The notes below the pieces were generated by a model that ran no database searches, was not told the origin of the DNA, and saw only the letters and a program-made list of their open reading frames with translations. The translations under genes were made by a program, and so were the position numbers. DNA of 25,520 nucleotides from a virus: IMG/VR virus record IMGVR_UViG_3300028837_002239, positions 1 to 25,520 of that record; one strand, given 5' to 3'. Below, in pieces: positions 7,651 through 15,187 of the stretch; the stretch's first letter is position 1, and every line of letters starts with the position of its first letter.

Positions 7651-9861
7651 TTACTGAGGTTGTTTGGCCGTAGCCTTTATTCCTTCACTTATTAACTTAG
7701 TTGCCCGATCTTTATCCTTTTCTCCAGTCTCCCTTGCTTCATCTCGGAGTTGTTCCTGGTAAAGAACTTGACCGGTTTGTTGGTTAGCCTGGGCTTGTAT
7801 TTTAGCCTGGTCTTCAGCTGCAGCTGCTTGCTTCTTCTTAAGCTCGGCAAGCCTTCTATGAAATGCCCTCAATTCAGCCAAAGCTTCCTCATCGGTAGCT
7901 CTACCTGTAAGTATAGCCGCAGTCTCATGGTCTATCAGACCGTACTGGAGCCATGCCAGAGTTCTTTGATCAACATACAATCTTTCACTATCTGGATCTA
8001 TAGTACGAATAAGGCTAGTTCGGAACTGCTCATGTCTCATATCCTTAGAGATCTTAAGAACTTCTGCAGATTCTTCTCCTACAGCATCCACCAATGCGAC
8101 ATCCATATCTATATAATATCTTTTACCAGAGGTAGCAATATTCTGATAACATCCAGAAAAGATAGAATTAATTGCAGCATAGAAAGGCTCCTGCATAATA
8201 GACCCTCTCTGGATAGCCAGTTGCATAACGCCTACCAGCTGATCCGGATTCTGTTGCCCTTTCAATCCTTCATTCACTCCACTGATCTGTTCAATACCCA
8301 AACGGAAATTCTCAATAAGATTTGAGAACACCAGGGTGCTTTCTTTAATTCCTGAATCATATTTTCCTACAGCGTTATTAACACCGCGAGCATGGCCCCG
8401 GACACCAATTGGTTCTCCACGTTTTATTTTAATTGCAATCTCATCCTCAGATCCCAAGTCAAATAAATCTTTATCAAATATCACACCGGCTCCACCAGCG
8501 TTATTAATCTGGTTCTCCATAACAGACATAAATCTGTTGATCATTCGCTGAGGATTAATAACAACATCAACAGGCGCCATGGCTTCTCCATCCATATATG
8601 CCCAGGTTCCTATTTTGTATGGGGGCATCATATTGGTTGGCATGTAAAGATCTGGCTCCTGGTAAGGAATAACTCCATAATCCAATACAATATCATTGGT
8701 GTCTTTTGTTGGATCTTTAAACGACGCCGATAAAATTTCATGTGGAATGAATTTACAATACCTCCAAAGATCTACCTGGAGGTCCCTGGTAGATCCCCCA
8801 CGAAGTACCTTCTTCTGATATGGAGTAAGCTGATCATATGGTACAACATCAGCTTTAGTGTATCTGATTTCGTCTTCTCCTTCATATATATAATTAAGCC
8901 TTTCCAAAACTCTTTGTCCAAATTGGTCCACAACATATCCAAATGTATCCACAACTGTGTCTCTCCATTTAGTAGTATAAACCGGGACCCGATGCCTAAT
9001 ATCAAAGGACTGCCCTGTGGCCTGTGTGCCTATAATTTGTGAAACGTAATGCTCTATCGCTTGTTTCTGCAATAAGGATAAAGTTTGATGTTGCTCATAT
9101 ACATTGGTCGCCAGAGCGTAATCAAACTCATAAAAAAATTCTGCGTCGGATAAATCTTCTTCAATAGCTCCACGGTCCCATCCAAATCTATCAAGCAAGA
9201 CCCGGCGGAATTGCCACTCACCATTGTATGGCATGGGCTCTACGATACCCATACCTCCAAGAGCTACGTCCAGGGCTAATTGTTTCTTAAACCGGTCAAG
9301 CTTTGCTGTCTTTGCAACATATCGTATTAGACGATTCATTGCAATAACATAAGAATCAACCCAGGTATTCTCAAATTTTAAGGCTATATCATCTTCATTC
9401 TCCCCGGTTAAATAACCTTGCCGTTTAAGATAATTTCCGAATTGCGGAGCCAGTTCAGCCGCATATCCATAGGCTTGTAATCTAGCCAGAGATTTATCTC
9501 TCCGGCTTTTCGCCATGGGCGATATAGCCTGTAATTTTACATCAAAGGTCATCCGTTCTGCATTTCCACGATATTGTTCAACCATAGGCTGGATGAAATT
9601 CCGGGTTACTTTGATACGGTTACGATCCTGACCACTCTCATCTTTGAAGAAAGCCTCCAGATCCTCCTTGACGACCCATTGCTTGTTTTTGTAGAAATTA
9701 AGATTCCTGTGATATTTATCAACATGTTCACGTTGTTTCTTACCCATCCCCTCTCCCAGGACCCATCGTCCATAATCAACGTGGTATTTTTCTCTCTTGG
9801 CCGGTTCCGAAGTTTCTATCCGGTTTGGTTTAAATTGTCTTGTTTGAATTAAATGAAGCAT
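7651..9861 (-). CDS. Portal protein
   Basis: 736 aa, the size of large podovirus (P22-type) portals; twelve copies form the DNA channel at one capsid vertex and bind terminase. Supporting stretches: an N-terminal helical arm, RNFIQPMVEQYRGNAERMTFDVKLQAI (residues 86-112, typical portal clip/wing entry), PYNGEWQFRRVLLDRFGWDR, PVDVVINPQRMINRFMSVMENQINNAGG, then IENFRLGIEQISGVNEGLKGQQN (crown/stem transition), and a long charged coiled coil in the last 90 residues rich in Ala, Lys, Glu and Gln. It sits two genes after the large terminase and before scaffold and capsid, the classical order. The C-terminal coiled coil probably projects into the capsid as a barrel. Confidence 0.88.
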   Translation of the reverse strand: MLHLIQTRQFKPNRIETSEPAKREKYHVDYGRWVLGEGMGKKQREHVDKYHRNLNFYKNKQWVVKEDLEAFFKDESGQDRNRIKVTRNFIQPMVEQYRGNAERMTFDVKLQAISPMAKSRRDKSLARLQAYGYAAELAPQFGNYLKRQGYLTGENEDDIALKFENTWVDSYVIAMNRLIRYVAKTAKLDRFKKQLALDVALGGMGIVEPMPYNGEWQFRRVLLDRFGWDRGAIEEDLSDAEFFYEFDYALATNVYEQHQTLSLLQKQAIEHYVSQIIGTQATGQSFDIRHRVPVYTTKWRDTVVDTFGYVVDQFGQRVLERLNYIYEGEDEIRYTKADVVPYDQLTPYQKKVLRGGSTRDLQVDLWRYCKFIPHEILSASFKDPTKDTNDIVLDYGVIPYQEPDLYMPTNMMPPYKIGTWAYMDGEAMAPVDVVINPQRMINRFMSVMENQINNAGGAGVIFDKDLFDLGSEDEIAIKIKRGEPIGVRGHARGVNNAVGKYDSGIKESTLVFSNLIENFRLGIEQISGVNEGLKGQQNPDQLVGVMQLAIQRGSIMQEPFYAAINSIFSGCYQNIATSGKRYYIDMDVALVDAVGEESAEVLKISKDMRHEQFRTSLIRTIDPDSERLYVDQRTLAWLQYGLIDHETAAILTGRATDEEALAELRAFHRRLAELKKKQAAAAEDQAKIQAQANQQTGQVLYQEQLRDEARETGEKDKDRATKLISEGIKATAKQPQ

Positions 9862-9871
9862 GGCTTATATT

Positions 9872-10438
9872 TTATTCTTCAGTTTGCCCTTGATACCAGT
9901 CCCTGGAAAATGATAGGCTTTGCTCGTCTTCCTCCTCGCTCTTTCCGGATATACCGAATCCTTCTTCCATTTTCGCAATCAAGCCTGGTAGTTCCTGGGC
10001 AATCTTAGTTGTTGCATCTACAAATTTCTTAACATTAATCTCTCCGTCTTCACCAGTATATTGAGTTTTATCGCACAGATCCTCATAATTTGCCAGGATC
10101 TTGGAAATCATTAATCTAGCCTTACTTCTTATATTCGGCTCAATTCTTGCCATCCGCTCCATAGCCACAGCAATTTTTTCCGGAAATCGTAATGTCAAAA
10201 AATCATCTAGTAGGCTTTTGGCCGGCGTATAGTTTGATCTTTTGAGCGCTTCCTGGCATCTTTCCATATCGTTCTTGATACTAGCAAGATCAGAAGTAGG
10301 GTTAGCATAATACCAGACAAATTGTAGTTCGATAGCTGTTAAAGTCTCAAACTCCCTAATGCGTTTCAGCTCCGGGTAACGACTCCGATATTCTGCGGGC
10401 CTGACGTTGTGGGGATCGAAAATCTTCTCTTTCCTCAT
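9872..10438 (-). CDS. Hypothetical protein between terminase and portal (188 aa)
   Basis: 188 aa, largely helical, with an acidic C-terminus (KSEEEDEQ). No catalytic motif. Its ATG at 10438 lies inside the terminase gene, overlapping its last 83 nt in another frame, an unusually long overlap for this genome. The stop is 10 nt before the portal start. Position suggests a packaging or portal-associated role, such as a terminase partner or an internal head protein. Small terminases are usually helical and of about this size, so it is one of two candidates for that role (the other is the 89-aa protein upstream of the large terminase). Confidence 0.6.
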   Translation of the reverse strand: MRKEKIFDPHNVRPAEYRSRYPELKRIREFETLTAIELQFVWYYANPTSDLASIKNDMERCQEALKRSNYTPAKSLLDDFLTLRFPEKIAVAMERMARIEPNIRSKARLMISKILANYEDLCDKTQYTGEDGEINVKKFVDATTKIAQELPGLIAKMEEGFGISGKSEEEDEQSLSFSRDWYQGQTEE

Positions 10439-12689
10439 ATTGATGCATGTTATTAATTTCCTTCACAGGAACCCGGATCAAATTAAAATCCGCATCCCTG
10501 ACCAATTTATATCGAATCCTAGTCTTCGAGAACTGACTATTCAATCGATAAGTTCTCATATGGGAACAAGCAATTCGTGCTATGTATGCATATGTAAGCG
10601 CATCCAAAGCATCATCATAATGCATTAACTTGTTCAACGGTTCCCAGGTTTCTTTCCCGGTTGCCGACATTTTATATGCAAAGGTACTCAATTGATCGAA
10701 GAAAACCGAAATATAAATATTATGGTGATAGTTTCTAAATACTTCCGTCATATATTCTATGACGGCATCTGCTCGTAATCCCTTCTTATCCAGACCAATA
10801 TCCCTGGTACCTCCTTGAACTTTGGCCGGGAGTTGTGTATTAAAGATCAGCGAATTCAGGAACCCCTTACTCTCTTTATAGTCACTATAGTTGGTTCCAA
10901 TGTTCGCTTCAATAAGTTCTTTTACTCCTAATTTTACTTTATTTTCTACATCATAGTATAATCCTAACAATACAACTTGTAGGAATGCATACTTATGATC
11001 ATGCTGTTTTCTGAAGTTCACTAAAGCAGGACAAGTTTTTAAATGATCATCCCATATTGCGCTAGACATTTTTGAATGCCCAGTCTCTGTAGCAATGGGG
11101 TCTGTTCCTTGCCAATACCTATTAACCCAAAACTGCTCCGGTTTTTGAAACATCCAGGTTGTAGCCTTGTGATCATGATCCGGATCATCCTCATCGAGAG
11201 CAACAAATCTCGCATCAATGATACGATATGGAACATCACTCTCTGGAGGCATGGGATCATCATAATCATAGATTGGTTCAAAATATCCCAGCGTAGGCCG
11301 GGCCCTGGGTCCCATTAGTCGACATCTTTCCAATCCTCCTTCTATAATTTCCCTAGACACTAAGGTACTTGAGTTACTCAAGAACATATCCTTGAAGCTG
11401 GATGGATAGTGCTGATGGAACTGGATTTTTGATGTCTCCAGATCAATATCTCTTTCCTTGGATCTAGACCCATAATACCAAGCTTTCTCCTTTTCGTATT
11501 CCTCTTTATTCAACCTGCTGTGCCAGCTAAAGAATAAGGGAACGAATCCGGATTCAAACTGTTTGGCTTCCCATAGACCTAAGATCCGGTACCATTCTTT
11601 CTCATAAGCTCCCTTACCTTTGTCCATTTCACCACCAGTACCCCACATCCAAATCTGACGCCTGAGTGTAAACTTGCCAGTCTTTGGATCATTCCAGAAC
11701 ATGGTTGGCCTTGCTTCATTCAGCATGGGACCAAGTATACCAATGTTTCCAATTTCATCCACCAGAGCCAGCTGTGGAGATCCACCATTGATTGCGGTTT
11801 TCTTGGGGGCAACCACATCCACCCTACTATTTGGGTATCCTCTCTTACCTTTCCCAGGTTTATCTGATAACCAAAATCTGGTACCGCTATCTGATTTTAC
11901 GGGAGGCTGCAGCCATCTAGGCAGGGCCCCGAATGGATATTTTAACTTATCGGTGAAGATCTCCTCAACGGTATCCTTATCTTCGGCTATGAACTTAATA
12001 TAATAGTTATTGTGTATCAACATCATTTTCAGGGCTATGATACCCATGGCTGATGTAAAACCAATCTGTCTACCCTTACCACCTATCACATTATAGCGAC
12101 AATCGAATAGATAGTATATAACGGCATGATGTTCTTTTGCATAGTACTTCATCATACCAGAAATGGCATCCCCTTCTTTGAGTTCACCATATTTGTTTGC
12201 AAAGTATAAAGTATTTTCCTTAATACGGTTTCGCTCCTGGTTGGTGTATTCCCGCTTAGAATCATCATCCTTGTAATTGGTTATATTATCCTTCTCCTGG
12301 AGCCAGCGATAGGCTTGTGCTTTATATTTTTCAAATTTGGGATACTTTATGGCTTGAGGAAATGGGCCATAAGTAATAGAATTTATCCAATCAATAAAAT
12401 CTTGTTTGTGGTATAAGTTACTTTCCGGAAGCCAGTCCTCCTTTGTAATCCCTGGTTTGAATCTTGCAAATTCAGCCGGCTTACAAAAGGGATCATTTAC
12501 CCAACGCTTTACTTTCTTCTGTTGGATCTGCTGGCTGGGGGTCATCTTAATAATGGTAGGTCCTTCTTTGATATAGCCCTCCCTGGTCAACACTTCTATC
12601 TGTTGACGATTTAAAGTACCCTTTTGATACTGTTTATGTAGAAATGTAAGGTACCGCGTTTTTGCAGCATCCTTAGCTGAAATAGCCAC
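10356..12689 (-). CDS. terL: Terminase large subunit
   Basis: 777 aa. The ATPase half carries a deviant Walker A, GGKGRQIGFTS (residues 203-213), a Walker B LALVDE (307-312) and the coupling motif GTGG (350-353). The RNase H-like nuclease half has the first catalytic Asp in YWQGTDP (D530) and the distal acidic motif YDDALDALTY (691-700). It cuts concatemeric DNA and drives it through the portal. In T4-type terminases the P-loop usually reads RQxGKTT; here Lys is replaced by Phe (GFTS), and the upstream Lys in GGKGRQ may take its place. The N-terminal 150 residues are longer than in many relatives. The C-terminal 28 codons overlap the next gene. Confidence 0.92.
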   Translation of the reverse strand: MAISAKDAAKTRYLTFLHKQYQKGTLNRQQIEVLTREGYIKEGPTIIKMTPSQQIQQKKVKRWVNDPFCKPAEFARFKPGITKEDWLPESNLYHKQDFIDWINSITYGPFPQAIKYPKFEKYKAQAYRWLQEKDNITNYKDDDSKREYTNQERNRIKENTLYFANKYGELKEGDAISGMMKYYAKEHHAVIYYLFDCRYNVIGGKGRQIGFTSAMGIIALKMMLIHNNYYIKFIAEDKDTVEEIFTDKLKYPFGALPRWLQPPVKSDSGTRFWLSDKPGKGKRGYPNSRVDVVAPKKTAINGGSPQLALVDEIGNIGILGPMLNEARPTMFWNDPKTGKFTLRRQIWMWGTGGEMDKGKGAYEKEWYRILGLWEAKQFESGFVPLFFSWHSRLNKEEYEKEKAWYYGSRSKERDIDLETSKIQFHQHYPSSFKDMFLSNSSTLVSREIIEGGLERCRLMGPRARPTLGYFEPIYDYDDPMPPESDVPYRIIDARFVALDEDDPDHDHKATTWMFQKPEQFWVNRYWQGTDPIATETGHSKMSSAIWDDHLKTCPALVNFRKQHDHKYAFLQVVLLGLYYDVENKVKLGVKELIEANIGTNYSDYKESKGFLNSLIFNTQLPAKVQGGTRDIGLDKKGLRADAVIEYMTEVFRNYHHNIYISVFFDQLSTFAYKMSATGKETWEPLNKLMHYDDALDALTYAYIARIACSHMRTYRLNSQFSKTRIRYKLVRDADFNLIRVPVKEINNMHQYEEREDFRSPQRQARRISESLPGAETH

Positions 12690-12692
12690 GAC

Positions 12693-12962
12693 CTATCTAA
12701 TTATACCGCGTTCCTGCATCTGCCTCAACATAATTAACTGGCTTTCCAGAAAGACGACTTTTGACTTAAGCATCTCCACGTACTCCAATGCAGTCTTTAC
12801 CGCATTTCGGTCACCTGGAGTATTATCTAATTTTGATAGCGCCTCTGGCAGGGTGGAAAAATCATTTGCACCTATATCATCTGCAGGTATATTTCCCACA
12901 CAAAAATCAATTATCCCATCGAGATAATCTAGTACATCAATTTCCATGCCTTGATTTGCCAT
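12693..12962 (-). CDS. Small coiled-coil protein upstream of TerL, possible small terminase
   Basis: 89 aa. An acidic N-terminus (residues 1-50) is followed by a helix with heptad spacing (AVKTALEYVEMLKSKVVFLESQLIMLRQMQERG, residues 55-87) that should form a coiled coil. The stop is 3 nt before the TerL start. Its size and place directly before TerL fit a small terminase or terminase accessory protein, but no DNA-binding helix-turn-helix is evident, so this is only positional inference. Confidence 0.55.
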   Translation of the reverse strand: MANQGMEIDVLDYLDGIIDFCVGNIPADDIGANDFSTLPEALSKLDNTPGDRNAVKTALEYVEMLKSKVVFLESQLIMLRQMQERGIIR

Positions 12963-12975
12963 CTATATGTAAATA

Positions 12976-13683
12976 TTATAAATACGGTTCGTACCGCTTA
13001 TTGTAATTCAATCCTTTAAGTTTTCTGCTACGAGCCAGTCTAATCCCAGCATCCGTTATTTCTAACGGGATCTCCCTGGTAACAGCTTCTTGGTGTTTTG
13101 GTTCCTTCAACTCTGTAAACGGACCAAAAGCACTAAAGTTATTATTATATACTTTTTCTAGCACCTCACGCTTGTTCTCCGCCAGAACCTGGTGTACCGG
13201 CTTCGGATCATCTGTAAAGATAGATGATTGACCGTTGCTAACAAATAAATAATCAACCCCCATACCAAGTTCTACATATCTCCTAAGTATAGTTGAAATA
13301 TCTTCATTATCTATGTATGAACGCTCTTTTATAATCTCTAACAATTCCCCAGGTAATCTAATGGAAGTGCTGGTCAACACAGGTTTAGAAGAATAATTAA
13401 ATTCGTAACTGTTATTGTGCTGAATATTATAAAGTTTATGTGTCTTCTGGTACTCCTTTATCGCCTTCTGTTCCGCACCTAAAGCCAAAGCTCTAGTCCG
13501 ATGAGAGGACAAAACCTCTAACGTGAAAGCCTCCTTACCATGCTCAGCAATGGCCTTCTTGATCTCTTTTCCCGATCCTAGATAGCCATCCCATTCCTTT
13601 CCAGTTTTATGGCATCCTATATATTTCATACCATTAACCGAATTGGTCACTACATAAACACAATATTGTTTTCCGTCTTTCAC
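12976..13683 (-). CDS. GIY-YIG endonuclease with ribbon-helix-helix segment
   Basis: 235 aa from the GTG at 13683. The GIY-YIG nuclease core is residues 8-80: CVYVVTN, KYIGCHK (20-26), a GYLGSGK loop (33-39), then GKEAFTLEVL and an alpha-helical end. Residues 105-141 (TSIRLPGELLEIIKERSYIDNEDISTILRRYVELG) have the strand-helix-helix pattern of an Arc/MetJ-type ribbon-helix-helix DNA-binding domain. Free-standing GIY-YIG enzymes in phages are often homing endonucleases; beside TerL it might also act in packaging. A well-formed promoter (13688-13719) overlaps the codons of two upstream TTG starts (13701, 13698), so translation probably begins at this GTG on an almost leaderless mRNA. The next ATG would remove the GIY motif. 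Confidence 0.75.
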   Translation of the reverse strand: MKDGKQYCVYVVTNSVNGMKYIGCHKTGKEWDGYLGSGKEIKKAIAEHGKEAFTLEVLSSHRTRALALGAEQKAIKEYQKTHKLYNIQHNNSYEFNYSSKPVLTSTSIRLPGELLEIIKERSYIDNEDISTILRRYVELGMGVDYLFVSNGQSSIFTDDPKPVHQVLAENKREVLEKVYNNNFSAFGPFTELKEPKHQEAVTREIPLEITDAGIRLARSRKLKGLNYNKRYEPYL

Positions 13684-13687
13684 ATTA

Positions 13688-13719
13688 CAAAGATACAACA
13701 AATAAATTTAAGAACCAAA
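13688..13719 (-). promoter_or_regulatory. Bacteroidota-type promoter driving the packaging operon
   Basis: On the minus strand TTTG (13719-13716) and TATCTTTG (13695-13688) are 20 nt apart. The start of transcription should be near 13684, one base before the GTG of the GIY-YIG gene. This would be the leading promoter for terminase and portal. Confidence 0.75.
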
Positions 13720-13976
13720 TTACATTGTATTACATTGTGTTAACGTTGAGATACAGCAAGTTACAGCAAAATCTTGTCAGATATATCGTAAACTTTTCTG
13801 AAATTTGCCCCTCGCGCGAGCGCACACATACCTACGCGGGCGTGTCATGGAATTAAGAGAAGACTACTAGGGTCGTAATATATAATCCCCTACGGGGATA
13901 ATTATATATTACTCCCTAATCTAGTTATAAAAGAATCAATGGCTAAAGTTGAAAAAGAATTATTTTTAACATTTGC
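13702..13976. other. Divergent intergenic region with direct repeats and a GC-rich patch
   Basis: No convincing gene. It holds a direct repeat TTACATTGTA/TTACATTGTG (13721-13740), a looser pair TACAGCAAG/TACAGCAAA (13752-13769), a CG-rich patch CCTCGCGCGAGCGCAC (around 13810-13825) that stands out from the AT-rich surroundings, and a large imperfect palindrome described separately. Short repeats beside a promoter may be operators; an origin or packaging signal is also possible. Confidence 0.5.
13867..13917. repeat. Large imperfect palindrome between divergent genes
   Basis: Left arm TAATATATAATCCCC (13876-13890), loop TAC, right arm GGGGATAATTATATATTA (13894-13911). The arms are complementary apart from a 3-nt bulge. 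Flanking TAGGG and CCCTA extend the pairing outside. It could be a bidirectional terminator, an RNA hairpin or a replication or packaging site. Confidence 0.7.
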
Positions 13977-14007
13977 TTGCGTATCTCAGAAATTGTTTAT
14001 ACCTTTG
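13977..14007 (+). promoter_or_regulatory. Bacteroidota-type promoter for the metallophosphoesterase
   Basis: TTG (13977-13979), 20-nt spacer, TACCTTTG (14000-14007). The predicted start is near 14011, 14 nt before the ATG at 14025, which rules out the upstream TTG start at 13977. Confidence 0.75.
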
Positions 14008-14024
14008 CACATAAATTCAAATCT

Positions 14025-14879
14025 ATGGCAAAAACACAATTTGATTTAGAGCTGTATCACCAGATGTACCAGCTTTACAAAATCTCACAAGAGCAAGGCG
14101 TGAAACTGTATGCTGAATCCCTCAGTCACCATTTTGAAATTCCTGACCGTACAGCTCGGTATTATTTCTTCATGGTTGAAAACAATTACCGGATGAACGA
14201 CCAAAGCGGTCAGGAGAATCGTCTGGTCATTCCTGATATCCATGCACCATTTGTCAAGGAGGGGTTTCTGGAACACTGTATGAAAGTCTACCATGACTAT
14301 CGGTGCAATAAAGTGACATTCCTGGGAGATATCCTGGATAATCATTTCACTTCATTTTGGAAAACTGACCCTGATGGATTATCAGCCAAGGATGAAACTG
14401 AGCTGGCCATTAAGATTCTTCAACCATGGTACAATGCATTTCCTGATGCAGAGATTTGTATAGGTAACCATGATGCTAGACCCAGGCGTCAGGCATTTGA
14501 TGCAGGCATTTCTGAAAAATGGATCAAAGATTATTCCGATGTTATTGAAACCCCTGGATGGGTATGGGATGATTACTGGGACCATTATGATGTCCGTTAT
14601 ACCCATGGAGATGGACCAGGAGGGGCTGTTAATGGTGCCTTCAATCGAGTACTCCACTGGAGGATGTCTACCGTACAGGGGCATTGGCATACTAGTTCTT
14701 ATATCCGTTGGAGTGTTTCCGAAAAGGATAGATTATTCGCATTTCAATTAGGATGCGGAATGGATTATAAATCTTATGCTGCCGCCTACGGTAAAAAAGC
14801 ACAAAAGAAACCAGTGATTGGATGTGGTGTTGTTCTGGATTATGGCAGAATCCCGATTCACCTCCCAATGTATCTGTAA
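14025..14879 (+). CDS. Calcineurin-type metallophosphoesterase with N-terminal HTH-like segment
   Basis: 284 aa. All metal-binding motifs of the family are visible: DIH (71-73), GD (101-102, in FLGDILDN), GNHD (147-150), H194 in YTHGDG, and GHWH (219-222). They build a two-metal centre that hydrolyses phosphoesters of DNA, RNA, nucleotides or proteins; the substrate cannot be told. Residues 1-55 (LYHQMYQLYKISQEQGVKLYAESLSHHFEIPDRTARYYFF) look like a helix-turn-helix, as in phage proteins that join DNA binding to this phosphatase. The ATG at 14025 is chosen because the promoter lies just upstream. The gene is immediately upstream of the tmRNA locus, and RNA-repair genes follow further on, so an RNA-end or cyclic-phosphate substrate is conceivable but unproven. 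Confidence 0.85.
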   Translation: MAKTQFDLELYHQMYQLYKISQEQGVKLYAESLSHHFEIPDRTARYYFFMVENNYRMNDQSGQENRLVIPDIHAPFVKEGFLEHCMKVYHDYRCNKVTFLGDILDNHFTSFWKTDPDGLSAKDETELAIKILQPWYNAFPDAEICIGNHDARPRRQAFDAGISEKWIKDYSDVIETPGWVWDDYWDHYDVRYTHGDGPGGAVNGAFNRVLHWRMSTVQGHWHTSSYIRWSVSEKDRLFAFQLGCGMDYKSYAAAYGKKAQKKPVIGCGVVLDYGRIPIHLPMYL

Positions 14880-14908
14880 TTTAGAATCATTTTAAATAAC
14901 TATCCTTA

Positions 14909-14939
14909 TTGCACAGGTCAGAAATTTACTTTAACTTTG
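14909..14939 (+). promoter_or_regulatory. Promoter of the permuted tmRNA gene
   Basis: TTG (14909-14911), 20-nt spacer, TAACTTTG (14932-14939). The expected start of transcription, near 14943, coincides with the first base-paired nucleotides of the tmRNA acceptor piece (14945). Confidence 0.8.
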
Positions 14940-14942
14940 TAA

Positions 14943-15007
14943 AAGTTCTTTGAGATCGATATTTCGAAACGTGTTTGGACCGGGGTTCGAATCCCGCATC
15001 TCCACTA
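14943..15007 (+). ncRNA. tmRNA acceptor piece (3' tRNA-like domain)
   Basis: About 60-65 nt comprising the 3' strand of P2, the T-arm (around 14979-14996) and the 3' acceptor strand ending at the discriminator A (15004). The T-stem is irregular: CGGG/CCCG pairs only if one extra G is bulged or joins the loop. Mature 3' CCA would have to be added after trimming. Confidence 0.8.
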
Positions 15008-15187
15008 GAAAAGTCCAACCGGCAGCTATCTCCAGAAATGGTAGTGTCAGTTCGGCTCTGGCCTTGGGGGATGTCTGAGTGATCTGCAGAGAGTCTACTT
15101 TGAGGAAAGTAAAGATTCGCAGATTTAAGCTCGGGCTTCCTCCCCCCTTGTTCACGTTACGTGGACATTGGAAGAAATTGAACATAT
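15008..15187 (+). other. Internal transcribed spacer of the tmRNA, highly structured
   Basis: The segment between mature acceptor and coding pieces can fold as a closed junction. GGGGGA (15066-15071) pairs with TCCCCC (15141-15146), enclosing a 17-bp hairpin (15082-15124: ATCTGC, GAGTCT and ACTTT with their partners, loop GAGG) and a small hairpin AAGC-TCGG-GCTT (15127-15138). Outside it are GTTCACG-TTA-CGTGGAC (15150-15166) and a CCAGA/TCTGG stem (15032-15061). No protein frame is evident. Confidence 0.65.

Noticed and set aside
13721-13770. CRISPR-like array from the short direct repeats
   Set aside because: The repeats are about 10 nt, adjacent and few, with no spacer regularity.
13939-14050. 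Small plus-strand frame starting ATGGCTAAAGTTG
   Set aside because: A well-formed promoter lies within it and its end overlaps the metallophosphoesterase start; no Shine-Dalgarno and no support for coding.
15082-15140. Similarity of GAGGAAAGT ... GGGCTTCC to RNase P RNA
   Set aside because: Only the short GAGGAAAGT stretch matches; here it is the loop side of a hairpin, and the rest of the RNase P core is absent.
15067-15146. A tRNA-like fold starting GGGGATG and closing with TCCCCC
   Set aside because: It has no T-loop TTCRA motif and no standard anticodon arm; the 17-bp hairpin is too long. The 5' end at 15188 alone is followed by sequence that pairs with the acceptor piece, so this segment is treated as spacer structure.
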